In this document: one piece after another, positions 6,115 to 13,761 of the stretch
Position numbering within the stretch: the first letter of the stretch is position 1
Layout of the letters: each line of letters starts with the position of its first letter
NCBI GenBank assembly: GCA_020860745.1
Contig: JAJBTR010000099.1
Coordinates: forward strand, 1-13,910
Direction: 5' to 3'
DNA length: 13,910 nt
Source: Lachnospiraceae bacterium
GTDB taxonomy: Bacteria > Bacillota > Clostridia > Lachnospirales > Lachnospiraceae
Translations under genes and position numbers: made by a program
The notes under the pieces: generated by a model
What the model saw: the letters and a program-made list of their open reading frames with translations, nothing else
Told to the model about the DNA's origin: nothing
The model's database searches: none

Positions 6115-6664
6115 ATGGAAACTATGGTGGAACTGACTTCGGATAATCTGTTTCTGGCTGTAAAGAATGCACAGGATGCGGGGCTGTTGAAGCTACTGCC
6201 TGCAATGAATGGAAAGATCAAGCCGGGCGACCGTTTTTTTTGAATCATTCCAAAGGTATCTGCTGGATACGTTTGATCTGAAAGCGCTGGATCAGACGCT
6301 CTGTTACTTGGCGCCGACATTCCGGTTTCTGGCAGACCCGGCGCACTGGGAACCCGGGGAATTTACCAGTGATGATATGTTTGCGGCGGTTTTGCATTTG
6401 CAGAAAATGGGTGTATTCCGCGTCATGAAGACAAAACCACAGATCCCGGGGGAGGGCGACCGGTTTTTTGAGTATTATCAGAGAATTCTGGTAGAAAAGG
6501 TCGGTGTGGAGACGATGGATCGGCTGCTTGCTATCCTGGCGCAGTGCATCCGGTTTCTGGCATCGGAGGAAGCCATGGAAAATGTCGTAAAAGATGCTGC
6601 TATTGACGGTTCATCGGTACCTGACACAGGATTGTTGTGTTCGGGTGTAACTGCCAATTCGTAA
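6115..6664 (+). pseudogene. Small two-repeat protein, frameshifted at a T8 run; family not recognised
   Basis: First gene of the redox operon. Translation from ATG 6115 gives 42 residues and stops at TGA 6241-6243, immediately after a run of eight T (6234-6241). Reading one base later continues to 6664; the joined product would be 182 residues. The join is supported by internal homology: GDRFFESFQRYLL...FRFLA in the first half mirrors GDRFFEYYQRILV...IRFLA in the second (about residues 37-80 and 108-150), and GDRFFE is exactly where the frame breaks. Each repeat is predicted to be helical. I do not know this family; it could be a small subunit or assembly factor for the FAD/Fe-S complex encoded downstream. 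Starts at 6115 and 6124 both fit the ribosome site. The break may be a true mutation, a homopolymer sequencing error, or a +1 recoding site (TTT-TTT-TGA). Confidence 0.6.
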
Positions 6665-6723
6665 AGCAGGGTAGCTGCCAAACTTCAGAAAAGACGGTAA
6701 CAGAGAAAGGAGAAAAATCAGGC

Positions 6724-8178
6724 ATGAACACAGAATCATACATCAGGGCATTGTCGGAGACGGACAGAAGCCTTGAAATCGTGACAGATGCGGCAGCCTG
6801 TGCGGATTATATATCTCAAAACAGGAGCCTGGTGTCTGTCAGTGAGCCAAAGGCGGTTCTCTATCCTGTGTGCTCAGAGCAGGTACAGGATATTGTACAG
6901 AAAGCGAATGAATATAAGGTAAATCTGGTGGTGCGTTCCAGTCAGGGGACAGTGAGTATGAGCGGCGCCTCTCTGCCGGTGGCGGGGACAGACTGCGTGG
7001 CGGTGAACCTGTCCAGGATGAATAAAATCATGAATATTGATGCGAAAAACAATATGGCAATTATTGAGGCAGGCGTCACCTACGGGCAGTTAAATGATGC
7101 GCTGAAGCCATATGGACTTTATGTCGAACATCCGCTGTCTCCCCGGGCGGAAAAGTCAGTGCTGGCCAGCCTGATTGACCGCGATCCGGTGATGACGGCA
7201 AAACACCTGTGGGATGTTCCGGATCCGCTGTGCGCGGTGGAGATGGTCATGGGTAAAGGCAGATTGTTCCGTTCCGGTTCGGCGGCGGGGCCGGGAACGC
7301 TGGATGAGATGTTGGAGGCAGGCTGCGGGATTAACCAGGCGCAGGGGCCGGTCTGGCTGGATCTGGCCAGAGTCATTACCGGATCACAGGGCACCCTGGC
7401 AATCGTTACATGGGCTTCTGTAAAGGTGCGTCAGATCGGCAGTGAGTACAGCCTGACCTATGTGCAGTCGGATGATGCGGATCAGTTGGCAGCTTATGCT
7501 TCCCAGGTCATCCGCCGCAGGCTGGGTGAGGAGGCTGTGATCTTAAACCGCAGAGGCATGAGGAATGTATTTGGCATGACGGAAAAAGATGCGGCGGCCA
7601 TGCCGAAGTGGACTTATATTACCAGTGCCAGAGGATTTCGCTATTTTCCGGAAATGTATCGTGACAATCAGGTGCTGGATATGACGGATATCGCTGCGGA
7701 GCATGGATTGGCTCTTAAGACGGAGTTGCCCGGGCTTGACAATGCCGCGGTACGGCGGATATTGGAGGAAACCTCAAAGGATGGGGATTACTGGAAAGAG
7801 CGGGATGGCAGGACGGTTACGCATCGCTTTATCCTGAACACGATGGATAAAATCGGGTTTTATACTGCGCTGGCGGAAGAGGCGGTAAAGCATTGCGGTC
7901 TGGATGCGGGAAATCTGGCTGTATATGCGCAGCCGTCCCAGATGGGCCGCAACTGCCATATTGAGTTTATTTACTCCGCCGATCCCGGAAAAGCACAGCA
8001 GCTGGAGGAAACGCTTTCTGTGACGCTGTTGGATAACGGGGCATTTTTCTCCAGACCATACGGAGTTATCACGGAAGAAGTTTACAACAGATATGCGGAT
8101 CAGAAAAAATATATGCCGGTCATGAAAGAATTCTTTGATGAAAACCGGATTATGGCTCCCGGCAGGCTGTGCTATTAG
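6724..8178 (+). CDS. FAD-linked oxidase, VAO/PCMH fold (GlcD/GlcE-like), first copy
   Basis: A 484-residue flavoenzyme of the vanillyl-alcohol oxidase/PCMH superfamily (FAD_binding_4, PF01565). The FAD domain spans about residues 40-240: PKAVLYPVCSEQVQDIV opens it, VVRSSQGTVSMSG is the pyrophosphate-binding loop, NLSRMNKIMNID and IIEAGVTYGQL follow, and TGSQGTLAIVTWASVKV (about 219-235) closes it. The C-terminal FAD-oxidase cap ends in FDENRIMAPGRL, the typical terminal motif of GlcD-like proteins. There is no transmembrane segment. The start at 6724 follows AAAGGAG (6706-6712, spacing a little long at 11). It likely oxidises a hydroxy acid or hydroxylated aromatic and passes electrons to the Fe-S protein encoded 17 bases downstream. 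The FAD loop lacks the His-Gly pair found in many glycolate oxidases, so the substrate should not be assumed to be glycolate. Frame intact. Confidence 0.85.
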   Translation: MNTESYIRALSETDRSLEIVTDAAACADYISQNRSLVSVSEPKAVLYPVCSEQVQDIVQKANEYKVNLVVRSSQGTVSMSGASLPVAGTDCVAVNLSRMNKIMNIDAKNNMAIIEAGVTYGQLNDALKPYGLYVEHPLSPRAEKSVLASLIDRDPVMTAKHLWDVPDPLCAVEMVMGKGRLFRSGSAAGPGTLDEMLEAGCGINQAQGPVWLDLARVITGSQGTLAIVTWASVKVRQIGSEYSLTYVQSDDADQLAAYASQVIRRRLGEEAVILNRRGMRNVFGMTEKDAAAMPKWTYITSARGFRYFPEMYRDNQVLDMTDIAAEHGLALKTELPGLDNAAVRRILEETSKDGDYWKERDGRTVTHRFILNTMDKIGFYTALAEEAVKHCGLDAGNLAVYAQPSQMGRNCHIEFIYSADPGKAQQLEETLSVTLLDNGAFFSRPYGVITEEVYNRYADQKKYMPVMKEFFDENRIMAPGRLCY

Positions 8179-8195
8179 AAAGGGGGAAGACAGAC

Positions 8196-9444
8196 ATGGC
8201 ACTTATGAATTATAAGGCGGATCAGGGCTGGTGCAACCGTTGCAGCAACTGTAAATGGATTCCGTCCTATCGGATTAAAAAGACAGAGACAATGTACATC
8301 TGTCCGGCAATTACAAAATATAATTTCAATGCATACTCCGGGTGCGGAAAGCTGGAAATTGGCTATTCCATCAATGACGGTCACAGTGAAGTCTGTGAGT
8401 CGACACAAAATGTGGCGTACAAATGTACGCTCTGCGGAGCCTGTGACTATGCCTGTAAGGTATTCCGCAAGGATATTGATGTGTCGGAGAATATTGAGGA
8501 ACTGCGGAAAGAATGCGTCAATGCGGGGTACATTTATCCGCAGCATCAGGCGATCGTAGATTCCATCCGTGACAATGGTAACCAGTTGTGCCGGCCTGCC
8601 GGGGACAGGCTTGACTGGACAGAGGGTCTTGCAATCAAAAAAGTGTCGGAGGATGCGCAGGGAGAGATTTATTTTTATGCAGGTGATATCAATACATATA
8701 GCTGGGAGTTGGCTAAACGCACAAAAGCGGTGGCTTCCCTGCTTTTGAAAAAAGGGCTGGATTTGATTACTTCCGGCACCGCAGAGCCAACTGCGGCGGA
8801 TAAGGCGTTTGATCTTGGCTTTATAGAAGCAGGGAAAGAAGCTGCGCAAAAAACTGGCGGCGGAGGTAAAAAAATCGGGAGCGAAAACCCTGGTGACACT
8901 GGATGCCCATGCTTTCGCGGCTTTTCGCTGGTATTATCCGCGTTACGGTGTAGAGCTTGGAGCAGAAGTGCTGCATATTACAGAACTTCTGGAACGCATG
9001 TACCGGGACGGAATGATTCATCCGGGCAAGGCGGAAGGGTTGAAAGTAACCTACCAGGATCCCTGCAATCTGGGACGCCGCAGTGATCCATACAAAGGGG
9101 AGTACGAGGGGGACAAGCGCCGCAGGCCGATGGCGCTGACCCGGACAGGAGATCTGGGGGTTTATGAGGCTCCTCGGGCGCTGCTCACAGCAATCGGGGG
9201 TGTGGAACTGATTTAGTTGGTTCGCCGGAAAGGATGGTCCTGGTGCTGCGGAAACGGCGCCGGTGTTGCGGAAGTGAACCCGGATCTGCTGGAATCGGCA
9301 TCTGGAAACCGGATGACGGAAGCGGAAATGACCGGGGCGGATGTGCTGGTGACGGCGTGCCCTGGGTGCGAGGGTGTGCTGACAGCGGCGGGCGGTATGA
9401 AAGTTATGGATCTGACGGAACTGGGCCTGAAATATTACGAATAG
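8196..9444 (+). pseudogene. GlcF/HdrD-like 2x[4Fe-4S] + CCG-domain protein, frameshift and amber stop
   Basis: Electron-transfer subunit expected to take electrons from the FAD proteins. The N-terminal part has two cluster motifs: C13-x2-C16-x2-C19 with C36-Pro, and C77-x2-C80-x2-C83-x3-C87. The C-terminal part carries one cysteine-rich CCG domain: YQDPCNLG, then WCCGNGAGV, then CPGCEG, as in GlcF and HdrB/HdrD. The frame is broken twice. A +1 shift occurs in a run of six A (8848-8853): AAQK continues as LAAEVKKSGAKTLVTLDAHAF only in the next frame, while the original frame runs to about 9086 with unrelated sequence. An in-frame TAG at 9214-9216 (after GVELI) then separates the two CCG halves. 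Restored length is 415 residues, normal for GlcF. The start at 8196 follows AAGGGGGAAG. Conserved cysteines on both sides of each break argue that the damage is recent or artefactual. Confidence 0.85.
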
Positions 9445-9456
9445 GAGGCGGAGAAG

Positions 9457-11010
9457 ATGTTAATACCCGAGGAGGCTTACAGAGAGATAGAGCAGATTGT
9501 GGGTCCGGAGAATATTACGGCGGATGAACAGATCTGCGACACGTATGCGCAGCATTTATTTCACCGGCCGGATCCGGAACTCTGGGTGCTCCGCCCGGCG
9601 GCGGTGGTGCTCCCGGGTTCCACAGAGGAGGTATCCGGATTTGTAAAAGTATGTAACAAATATAAAATCAAATATAAGGCGCATTCTACCGGTTACGGCG
9701 CACACAATGGCGCGACATCTCCGGACTGTGTCCTGGTGGATTTGAGAAGGATGAACCGTGTGGTCAGCGTGGATTCGGAGAATATGATCGCGGTGGTGGA
9801 GCCTTATGCCAGCGGCGGTGAGATAGAGTATAAGGCGTGGCAGCACGGGCTGACCTGCTGTATCACGACGGCCGGTCCGCAATCCTCTGTGCTGGCCAGC
9901 ATCTCATCTCATCAGGGCGGTTCCTGCGCGGGCGCGTCCATGGGTTATAACGGAAGAAATATGCTGGCCTGTGAGTGGGTCGCGCCGGACGGGGAGATCA
10001 TCCACATCGGATCTGCGGGTAACGGCGGCGGCTATTTCACGGCGGATGGTCCCGGTCCGTCATTGAAAGCCATGATCCGCGGCTATTTTGGCTTCGACGG
10101 CGCTATGGGAATCTTTACAAAAGCGGCGGTTAAGCTGTACCAGTGGAGCGGCATGCGGGATTATAACATCCCTAACGACGGAAATCTTTATGAGGCGGAT
10201 GTGGAGGTTCCGGATAACATCCGTTTCTACACGTTGATCCACAGAGATTGGGATGATATTGAGAAAGCGTATTATGCACTGGGGGAGACAGAAGTCTGCA
10301 CCTACATGAACAAGTTTTCCATCGGCGTCACCGGCTGGGGATATATGCCTGAATTTATGGAAAGCGCGCTGAAACAGCCCCATCTCCGGGAGGCGTTGAA
10401 AATGGGGCGTCAGAGGACGGTCATGGTAATCATTGGAAACAGCGAACGCGACCTGGCTTACAAGGTGGCATGTGTTGAGAAGATTGCGGAGGAGACCAAC
10501 GCGATCCTGATCGGCGGAAAAGTGGATAATCCTTATCGGAAAGCCCACGTCTGCTCGCTGTGTAAGGCGGACGGATATGCGAGCCTTTTTAACGGTCCGG
10601 GAACATTCCATGTGGCAATGGGCGCGGACGAGGCGCTGGAAGTGACGATGAAGCAGGCCAGGGAGGCACAGCGCATCAAGGAGCAGATGATCGCAGAGGG
10701 ACAGACAGCGGACGACCTCGGCGATGGCGCATGGATCGGTATTTACGAGCACAGCGCGAAAGGACACAATGAGGCAACCATGATCTTTGACCCTCGGGAG
10801 GAATACGCGGCAGGCGCCATGATGCGGTACTCTGTGGAGTGTTCGAAAGTGCTCGCGACCCAGCATCTGGGAGGAATCGGGTTTGCGGCATTCGGCGGGC
10901 GTGAGACGGTGGAAACTTTTGACCCGATCACCAGCAATTATTATGAACACACATTGAAAATCAAGGAACTCCTGGATCCGGATAATCTGGCCAACATGGT
11001 CTTTGTATGA
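9457..11010 (+). CDS. FAD-linked oxidase, VAO/PCMH fold, second copy
   Basis: A 517-residue flavoprotein of the same fold as the 6724 gene but divergent. The FAD domain (about 44-230) shows LRPAAVVLPGSTEEVSGFV, the loop AHSTGYGAHNGATSPD, VDLRRMNRVVSVDSENM, and GYFGFDGAMGIFTKAAVKL, the last replacing the usual GSEGTLGI. The C-terminus ends in LDPDNLANMVFV. The start follows AGGAGG (9443-9448), which overlaps the stop of the Fe-S gene, so translation is probably coupled. Two FAD subunits around a 2x[4Fe-4S]+CCG subunit is the GlcD-GlcE-GlcF composition. The two FAD proteins here are similar in size, and GlcE is usually shorter, so two catalytic subunits or a heteromer are possible. The substrate is unknown. 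Both the pyrophosphate loop and the closing loop are unlike standard glycolate oxidase. Frame intact. Confidence 0.85.
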   Translation: MLIPEEAYREIEQIVGPENITADEQICDTYAQHLFHRPDPELWVLRPAAVVLPGSTEEVSGFVKVCNKYKIKYKAHSTGYGAHNGATSPDCVLVDLRRMNRVVSVDSENMIAVVEPYASGGEIEYKAWQHGLTCCITTAGPQSSVLASISSHQGGSCAGASMGYNGRNMLACEWVAPDGEIIHIGSAGNGGGYFTADGPGPSLKAMIRGYFGFDGAMGIFTKAAVKLYQWSGMRDYNIPNDGNLYEADVEVPDNIRFYTLIHRDWDDIEKAYYALGETEVCTYMNKFSIGVTGWGYMPEFMESALKQPHLREALKMGRQRTVMVIIGNSERDLAYKVACVEKIAEETNAILIGGKVDNPYRKAHVCSLCKADGYASLFNGPGTFHVAMGADEALEVTMKQAREAQRIKEQMIAEGQTADDLGDGAWIGIYEHSAKGHNEATMIFDPREEYAAGAMMRYSVECSKVLATQHLGGIGFAAFGGRETVETFDPITSNYYEHTLKIKELLDPDNLANMVFV

Positions 11011-11026
11011 AAAGGAGAATCAGACT

Positions 11027-12394
11027 ATGGAAAACAAAAAAGTGATTATCGTCGGCGGCGGCTGTGCCGGATTAAGCGCAGCCTACAATTTAAGAAAAAG
11101 GGACTGGGAAGTGGAAGTATATGAATCCGCAAACCGCGTGGGTGGCCGCATGGCAGTCTACAAGAGCAATGGTTATCTTATTGATGAGTATGCTCAGTTT
11201 GTCCATCCCAGCTATAAGAGGGCGAAAGAGACCCTGACGGAACTGGGATTGATCGATGACCTGCAGCCTTTCGATCTGGGAGGAGGCATGAATGTATGGT
11301 TCCATGGTCACTGGGTATCTGCATTCCCGAATCCGGATGATGCGGACGCGGTAGCGGCGAACAAAGAGTGGATTGACTACATGGGTGAGGATAATTTTAA
11401 TGCTTTTGTCGCTTACTGCGCGAAATATTGTGATGGGAAATTTTACGAGGGTTCCACGGACTGGATGATGGATGCTGACAAGGATGACGGATCAAACTTT
11501 GGCGAATTTGTAAAAGAAAATTTTGGCGAGCGGGTGCTGGAGTATTTTGTACAGCCGGTGGTTGCCTCACTTGGTCTGGAATATCCTGAAAAATGCGGCG
11601 TGGCGTTCGGCCTTCAGATCGTCTGGACCGTGCTGGTTGGCGGTGCAGCCGTGTTAAAGGGCGGCTTGGGGCGCCTGGCAACGGTGATCGCAGATATGCT
11701 GGGAGACCGCCTGCATGTGAATACGCCGGTAAAGGAAATCGTTCTTCAAAATAATAAAGTGAAGGGAATTATTCTTGCATCGGGTGAGTTTGTCGAGTGT
11801 GATAAGGTCGTCTGCGCGACGCCAGCGCCGGTGGCGCTTAAGATTATCCCGGATCTCCCGGATGTGATGAAAAAGCCCATTGAACGGGTAACACTCTGCC
11901 GCACGATTCACGCAACCCTGTTCTTTGACAAGAAGCTGACCGATGGCAAGAAGCCGGTCGGCGGACTTTTGCCTCGTCAGCTTGGCGAGCCGTTCTGCAC
12001 CTGCCTGTTCCAGTCGTCCAGAAATCCGGTGGCGCTGCCGGATGATGATTCGGACGCCATGTCTGTATTCTACTTTGGGGAGGATAAGCTGCCGAAATAC
12101 TGGGATATGTCCGAGGAAGAAATTCTTGAGGATACCTTTGCAACGGTGAAAAAGTATTTTAGCGAGCTGCCGGATCACTATGTGGGCGGCCATGTGGTGA
12201 AAGCACCGATGGCGAACTATACGATGCGGAATGGCTGCCCGTCTGCGATTAAGGAGATGCGGGACAAGCATTACACCGATGTTGAGGGATTGTATTTTGC
12301 AGGGGATTATATGTATACCGGTTCCTATGAGAGTGCGATCAACTGTGGTTATAATGTGGCTTGCTGTATCAATGGGGAGATAGAGAGAATTTAA
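11027..12394 (+). CDS. FAD-dependent amine oxidase / protoporphyrinogen-oxidase-like protein
   Basis: A 455-residue flavoprotein of the flavin amine-oxidase/PPO/phytoene-desaturase superfamily (PF01593). The N-terminal Rossmann motif VIIVGGGCAGLSAAY, an acidic residue after the second strand (VEVYES), and RVGGRM form the ADP-binding site. The C-terminal FAD motif is GLYFAGDYMYTGSYESAINCG (about residues 425-445). The start is the ATG at 11027, behind AAGGAG; an in-frame TTG at 11003 would overlap the upstream gene and lacks a ribosome site. The gap to the preceding FAD oxidase is 16 bases, so it is in the same operon. A likely job is oxidation or desaturation of a ring or C-N/C-C bond in the same pathway. 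Haem synthesis is not supported, as no other haem gene is nearby. Frame intact, all cofactor motifs present. Confidence 0.85.
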   Translation: MENKKVIIVGGGCAGLSAAYNLRKRDWEVEVYESANRVGGRMAVYKSNGYLIDEYAQFVHPSYKRAKETLTELGLIDDLQPFDLGGGMNVWFHGHWVSAFPNPDDADAVAANKEWIDYMGEDNFNAFVAYCAKYCDGKFYEGSTDWMMDADKDDGSNFGEFVKENFGERVLEYFVQPVVASLGLEYPEKCGVAFGLQIVWTVLVGGAAVLKGGLGRLATVIADMLGDRLHVNTPVKEIVLQNNKVKGIILASGEFVECDKVVCATPAPVALKIIPDLPDVMKKPIERVTLCRTIHATLFFDKKLTDGKKPVGGLLPRQLGEPFCTCLFQSSRNPVALPDDDSDAMSVFYFGEDKLPKYWDMSEEEILEDTFATVKKYFSELPDHYVGGHVVKAPMANYTMRNGCPSAIKEMRDKHYTDVEGLYFAGDYMYTGSYESAINCGYNVACCINGEIERI

Positions 12395-12453
12395 CAGGGG
12401 TATTGTTCGGCTGTATTAATATGACGCCGAAAGAAGAATAGAATGTAGGAAAG

Positions 12454-12459
12454 TATAAT
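12454..12459 (+). promoter_or_regulatory. Possible -10 element before the phloretin-hydrolase-like gene
   Basis: A perfect TATAAT stands 45 bases before the ATG at 12504, in an AT-rich gap of 109 bases after the amine-oxidase gene. No convincing -35 hexamer lies 17 bases upstream. The gap also holds TTCGGC (12406-12411) with GCCGAA (12426-12431), a 6-bp dyad with a 14-base loop and no T run. The hydrolase gene may therefore have its own promoter or be a distal operon member. Confidence 0.35.
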
Positions 12460-12503
12460 TTGAGAAAAACTTATCGTTAAAAAATTTTTAGAATGAAAAC
12501 AGT

Positions 12504-13349
12504 ATGCATACATATAACGGGAAATTAAGCAAAGATCTGCCCAATGGTGTTGTCCAGATTGATGAAAAAGAAAAAGAGAAAAGATATTACAAATATTTTC
12601 TGGAACCATTTCATGATATTCCATCGGAACTGAAAGCAGAGATACGGAATTCTGTTTTTGAGGCAGGAGAGGGAATCGAAATTACAGACAGAACCCGGCT
12701 TCAGGAGGAAAAAGCCTATCCGGAAAAGAATGGTTATTATAGTCTGGCAGGCGGAGGCGTTGTATCGGTGGCAAATGTCAAAACACCGGATATGACGGCG
12801 GAATCTCTGGCATGGTGGGCTGACTGGCATGGATTGGAGCATTTGCGATATGCCATCTGGGATCCGGAAGATCATTACAGTATTGATGTGGTTGAAAATC
12901 GTGAACGATTGTTAGATGACAGTATTCCCGTAGGAGAGAGAGTATGGGGGACGAAGCATCAAATCTGGGAATCTTTTGATCAGGATGTACCGGGGAAAGT
13001 GGAGATGAAATTTGTAAGCCCGTGGGAATGCGGATATGATAAGTCATTAGACAAAACGGATCGCTTGTTATATATGATCTGTGCAGAGGCAAATATTGGA
13101 GGCGTGCCGGTATTTGCAACCGAGGTACTTGTAAAAGGGGAAGACGGAATCAACGAAATGAGATGCCGTTTCTGGATTGGCTATATGAGAACGCCGGAGG
13201 GTGATTTCAAGTGTGTATTGCCGGAGGGTGTGAAACCGCCGACAGAGCTTATCCACAATCTGATTATTCATAATCACAGGGAATTTACAAGATTAAATGA
13301 AGTTCTTCCGAGAATTTATGAGGAAGAAAAAGATAACTGGGAAGTGTGA
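12504..13349 (+). CDS. Phloretin hydrolase / DAPG hydrolase (PhlG)-like protein
   Basis: A 281-residue protein resembling the DAPG hydrolase family (PF18089), which includes PhlG of Pseudomonas and phloretin hydrolase of Eubacterium ramulus; these zinc enzymes cleave the C-C bond between an acyl group and a polyhydroxylated aromatic ring. The recognition block is LAWWADWHGLEHLRYAIWDP (about residues 102-121), followed by DHY with His124. Candidate metal ligands are His109, His124, Glu residues around 131-155 and His256/His258 in HNLIIHNHREF; I cannot assign them exactly. Length fits the family (270-300). A stop codon at 12489-12491 closes the frame upstream, so 12504 is the earliest ATG; no ribosome site is evident. 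It follows the redox operon by 109 bases and ends before a strong terminator. The assignment is by recognition of the WHGLEHLRY region; the substrate remains unproven. Confidence 0.75.
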   Translation: MHTYNGKLSKDLPNGVVQIDEKEKEKRYYKYFLEPFHDIPSELKAEIRNSVFEAGEGIEITDRTRLQEEKAYPEKNGYYSLAGGGVVSVANVKTPDMTAESLAWWADWHGLEHLRYAIWDPEDHYSIDVVENRERLLDDSIPVGERVWGTKHQIWESFDQDVPGKVEMKFVSPWECGYDKSLDKTDRLLYMICAEANIGGVPVFATEVLVKGEDGINEMRCRFWIGYMRTPEGDFKCVLPEGVKPPTELIHNLIIHNHREFTRLNEVLPRIYEEEKDNWEV

Positions 13350-13387
13350 CAGGCGGAATAAAAGTTGGAATTGATTTTTGATTTTGC

Positions 13388-13419
13388 GGGCGGCAGCTGT
13401 GAGGCTGCTGCCCTTTTCT
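13388..13419 (+). terminator. Rho-independent terminator after the phloretin-hydrolase-like gene
   Basis: GGGCGGCAGC (13388-13397) pairs with GCTGCTGCCC (13404-13413) around a 6-base loop, with one G-T wobble, and is followed by TTTTCT. It lies 38 bases after the stop codon and ends the rightward transcription unit. Confidence 0.9.
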
Positions 13420-13470
13420 AAGAGTTTGTTGTTAAACGCTACCTTTTCCTAAACTTTCTGCCTTTTTACC

Positions 13471-13556
13471 GGGGTCAGGCACCGGGGTACTCTATAGTTG
13501 ATGCTATCTTGACCACATTAGGGCAGGTTCGTTCCCTACGATCGCCTCCTGACCCC
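13471..13556. repeat. 86-bp segment bounded by a 9-bp inverted repeat
   Basis: GGGGTCAGG at 13471-13479 and CCTGACCCC at 13548-13556 are perfect inverted copies. The motif ACCGGGGT also occurs twice in direct orientation at 13468 and 13481. Inside is a smaller dyad, TAGGG with CCCTA, around 13519-13538. No open frame is present. The ends recall those of small non-autonomous palindromic (REP/MITE-like) elements; no target duplication was identified. Confidence 0.45.
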
Positions 13557-13608
13557 ATCCGGGAATTGGTCAGGCGATTAAAATCAATGCCGCAGTCCCA
13601 ACAAAATC

Positions 13609-13666
13609 TGATATGATTTTCCGATACTCGTTGAGTGTAAGAATAAAAAATGCTAAAATCATATGA
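13609..13666. repeat. 10-12 bp inverted repeat in the convergent intergenic region
   Basis: ATATGATTTT (13611-13620) and AAAATCATAT (13655-13664) are perfect inverted copies, extended to 12 with one mismatch, and enclose 34 bases. Together with the neighbouring structures it fills the 13420-13761 gap, in which I see no gene. Confidence 0.4.
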
Positions 13667-13677
13667 CTAACACCTTA

Positions 13678-13724
13678 ATTCATGCAAACGGAGCGCTCTG
13701 AATGGGCGCTCCGTTTGCATGAAT
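13678..13724 (-). terminator. Perfect 19-bp hairpin between convergent genes, no T tract
   Basis: ATTCATGCAAACGGAGCGC (13678-13696) and its exact complement at 13706-13724 enclose a 9-base loop. It lies 37 bases beyond the stop of the minus-strand CoA-transferase, so it is best placed to end that transcript. Neither side has a run of T, so it may work as a stabilising 3' stem or a factor-assisted terminator rather than a canonical one. Confidence 0.5.
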
Positions 13725-13761
13725 AGGGTAAAATATGGGATTAACCATAGATGCCTTCTAA

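Noticed and set aside
6637..6723. Upstream start for the first FAD oxidase
   Set aside because: Extending to 6637 overlaps the previous gene and adds a cysteine-rich stretch unlike the family; the ATG at 6724 has a ribosome site.
9214..9216. Pyrrolysine or other recoding at the TAG in the Fe-S protein
   Set aside because: The same gene also carries an unrelated frameshift, the position is a variable one between CCG motifs, and nothing in the window hints at a pyrrolysine system. A nonsense mutation is simpler.
11003..11026. Upstream TTG start for the amine-oxidase-like protein
   Set aside because: It has no ribosome site and would place eight residues before the beta strand that opens the Rossmann fold; the ATG at 11027 follows AAGGAG.
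11027..12394. Protoporphyrinogen oxidase (haem biosynthesis)
   Set aside because: The fold is shared by many amine oxidases and desaturases, and no haem gene is nearby; the operon context points to a catabolic flavoprotein.
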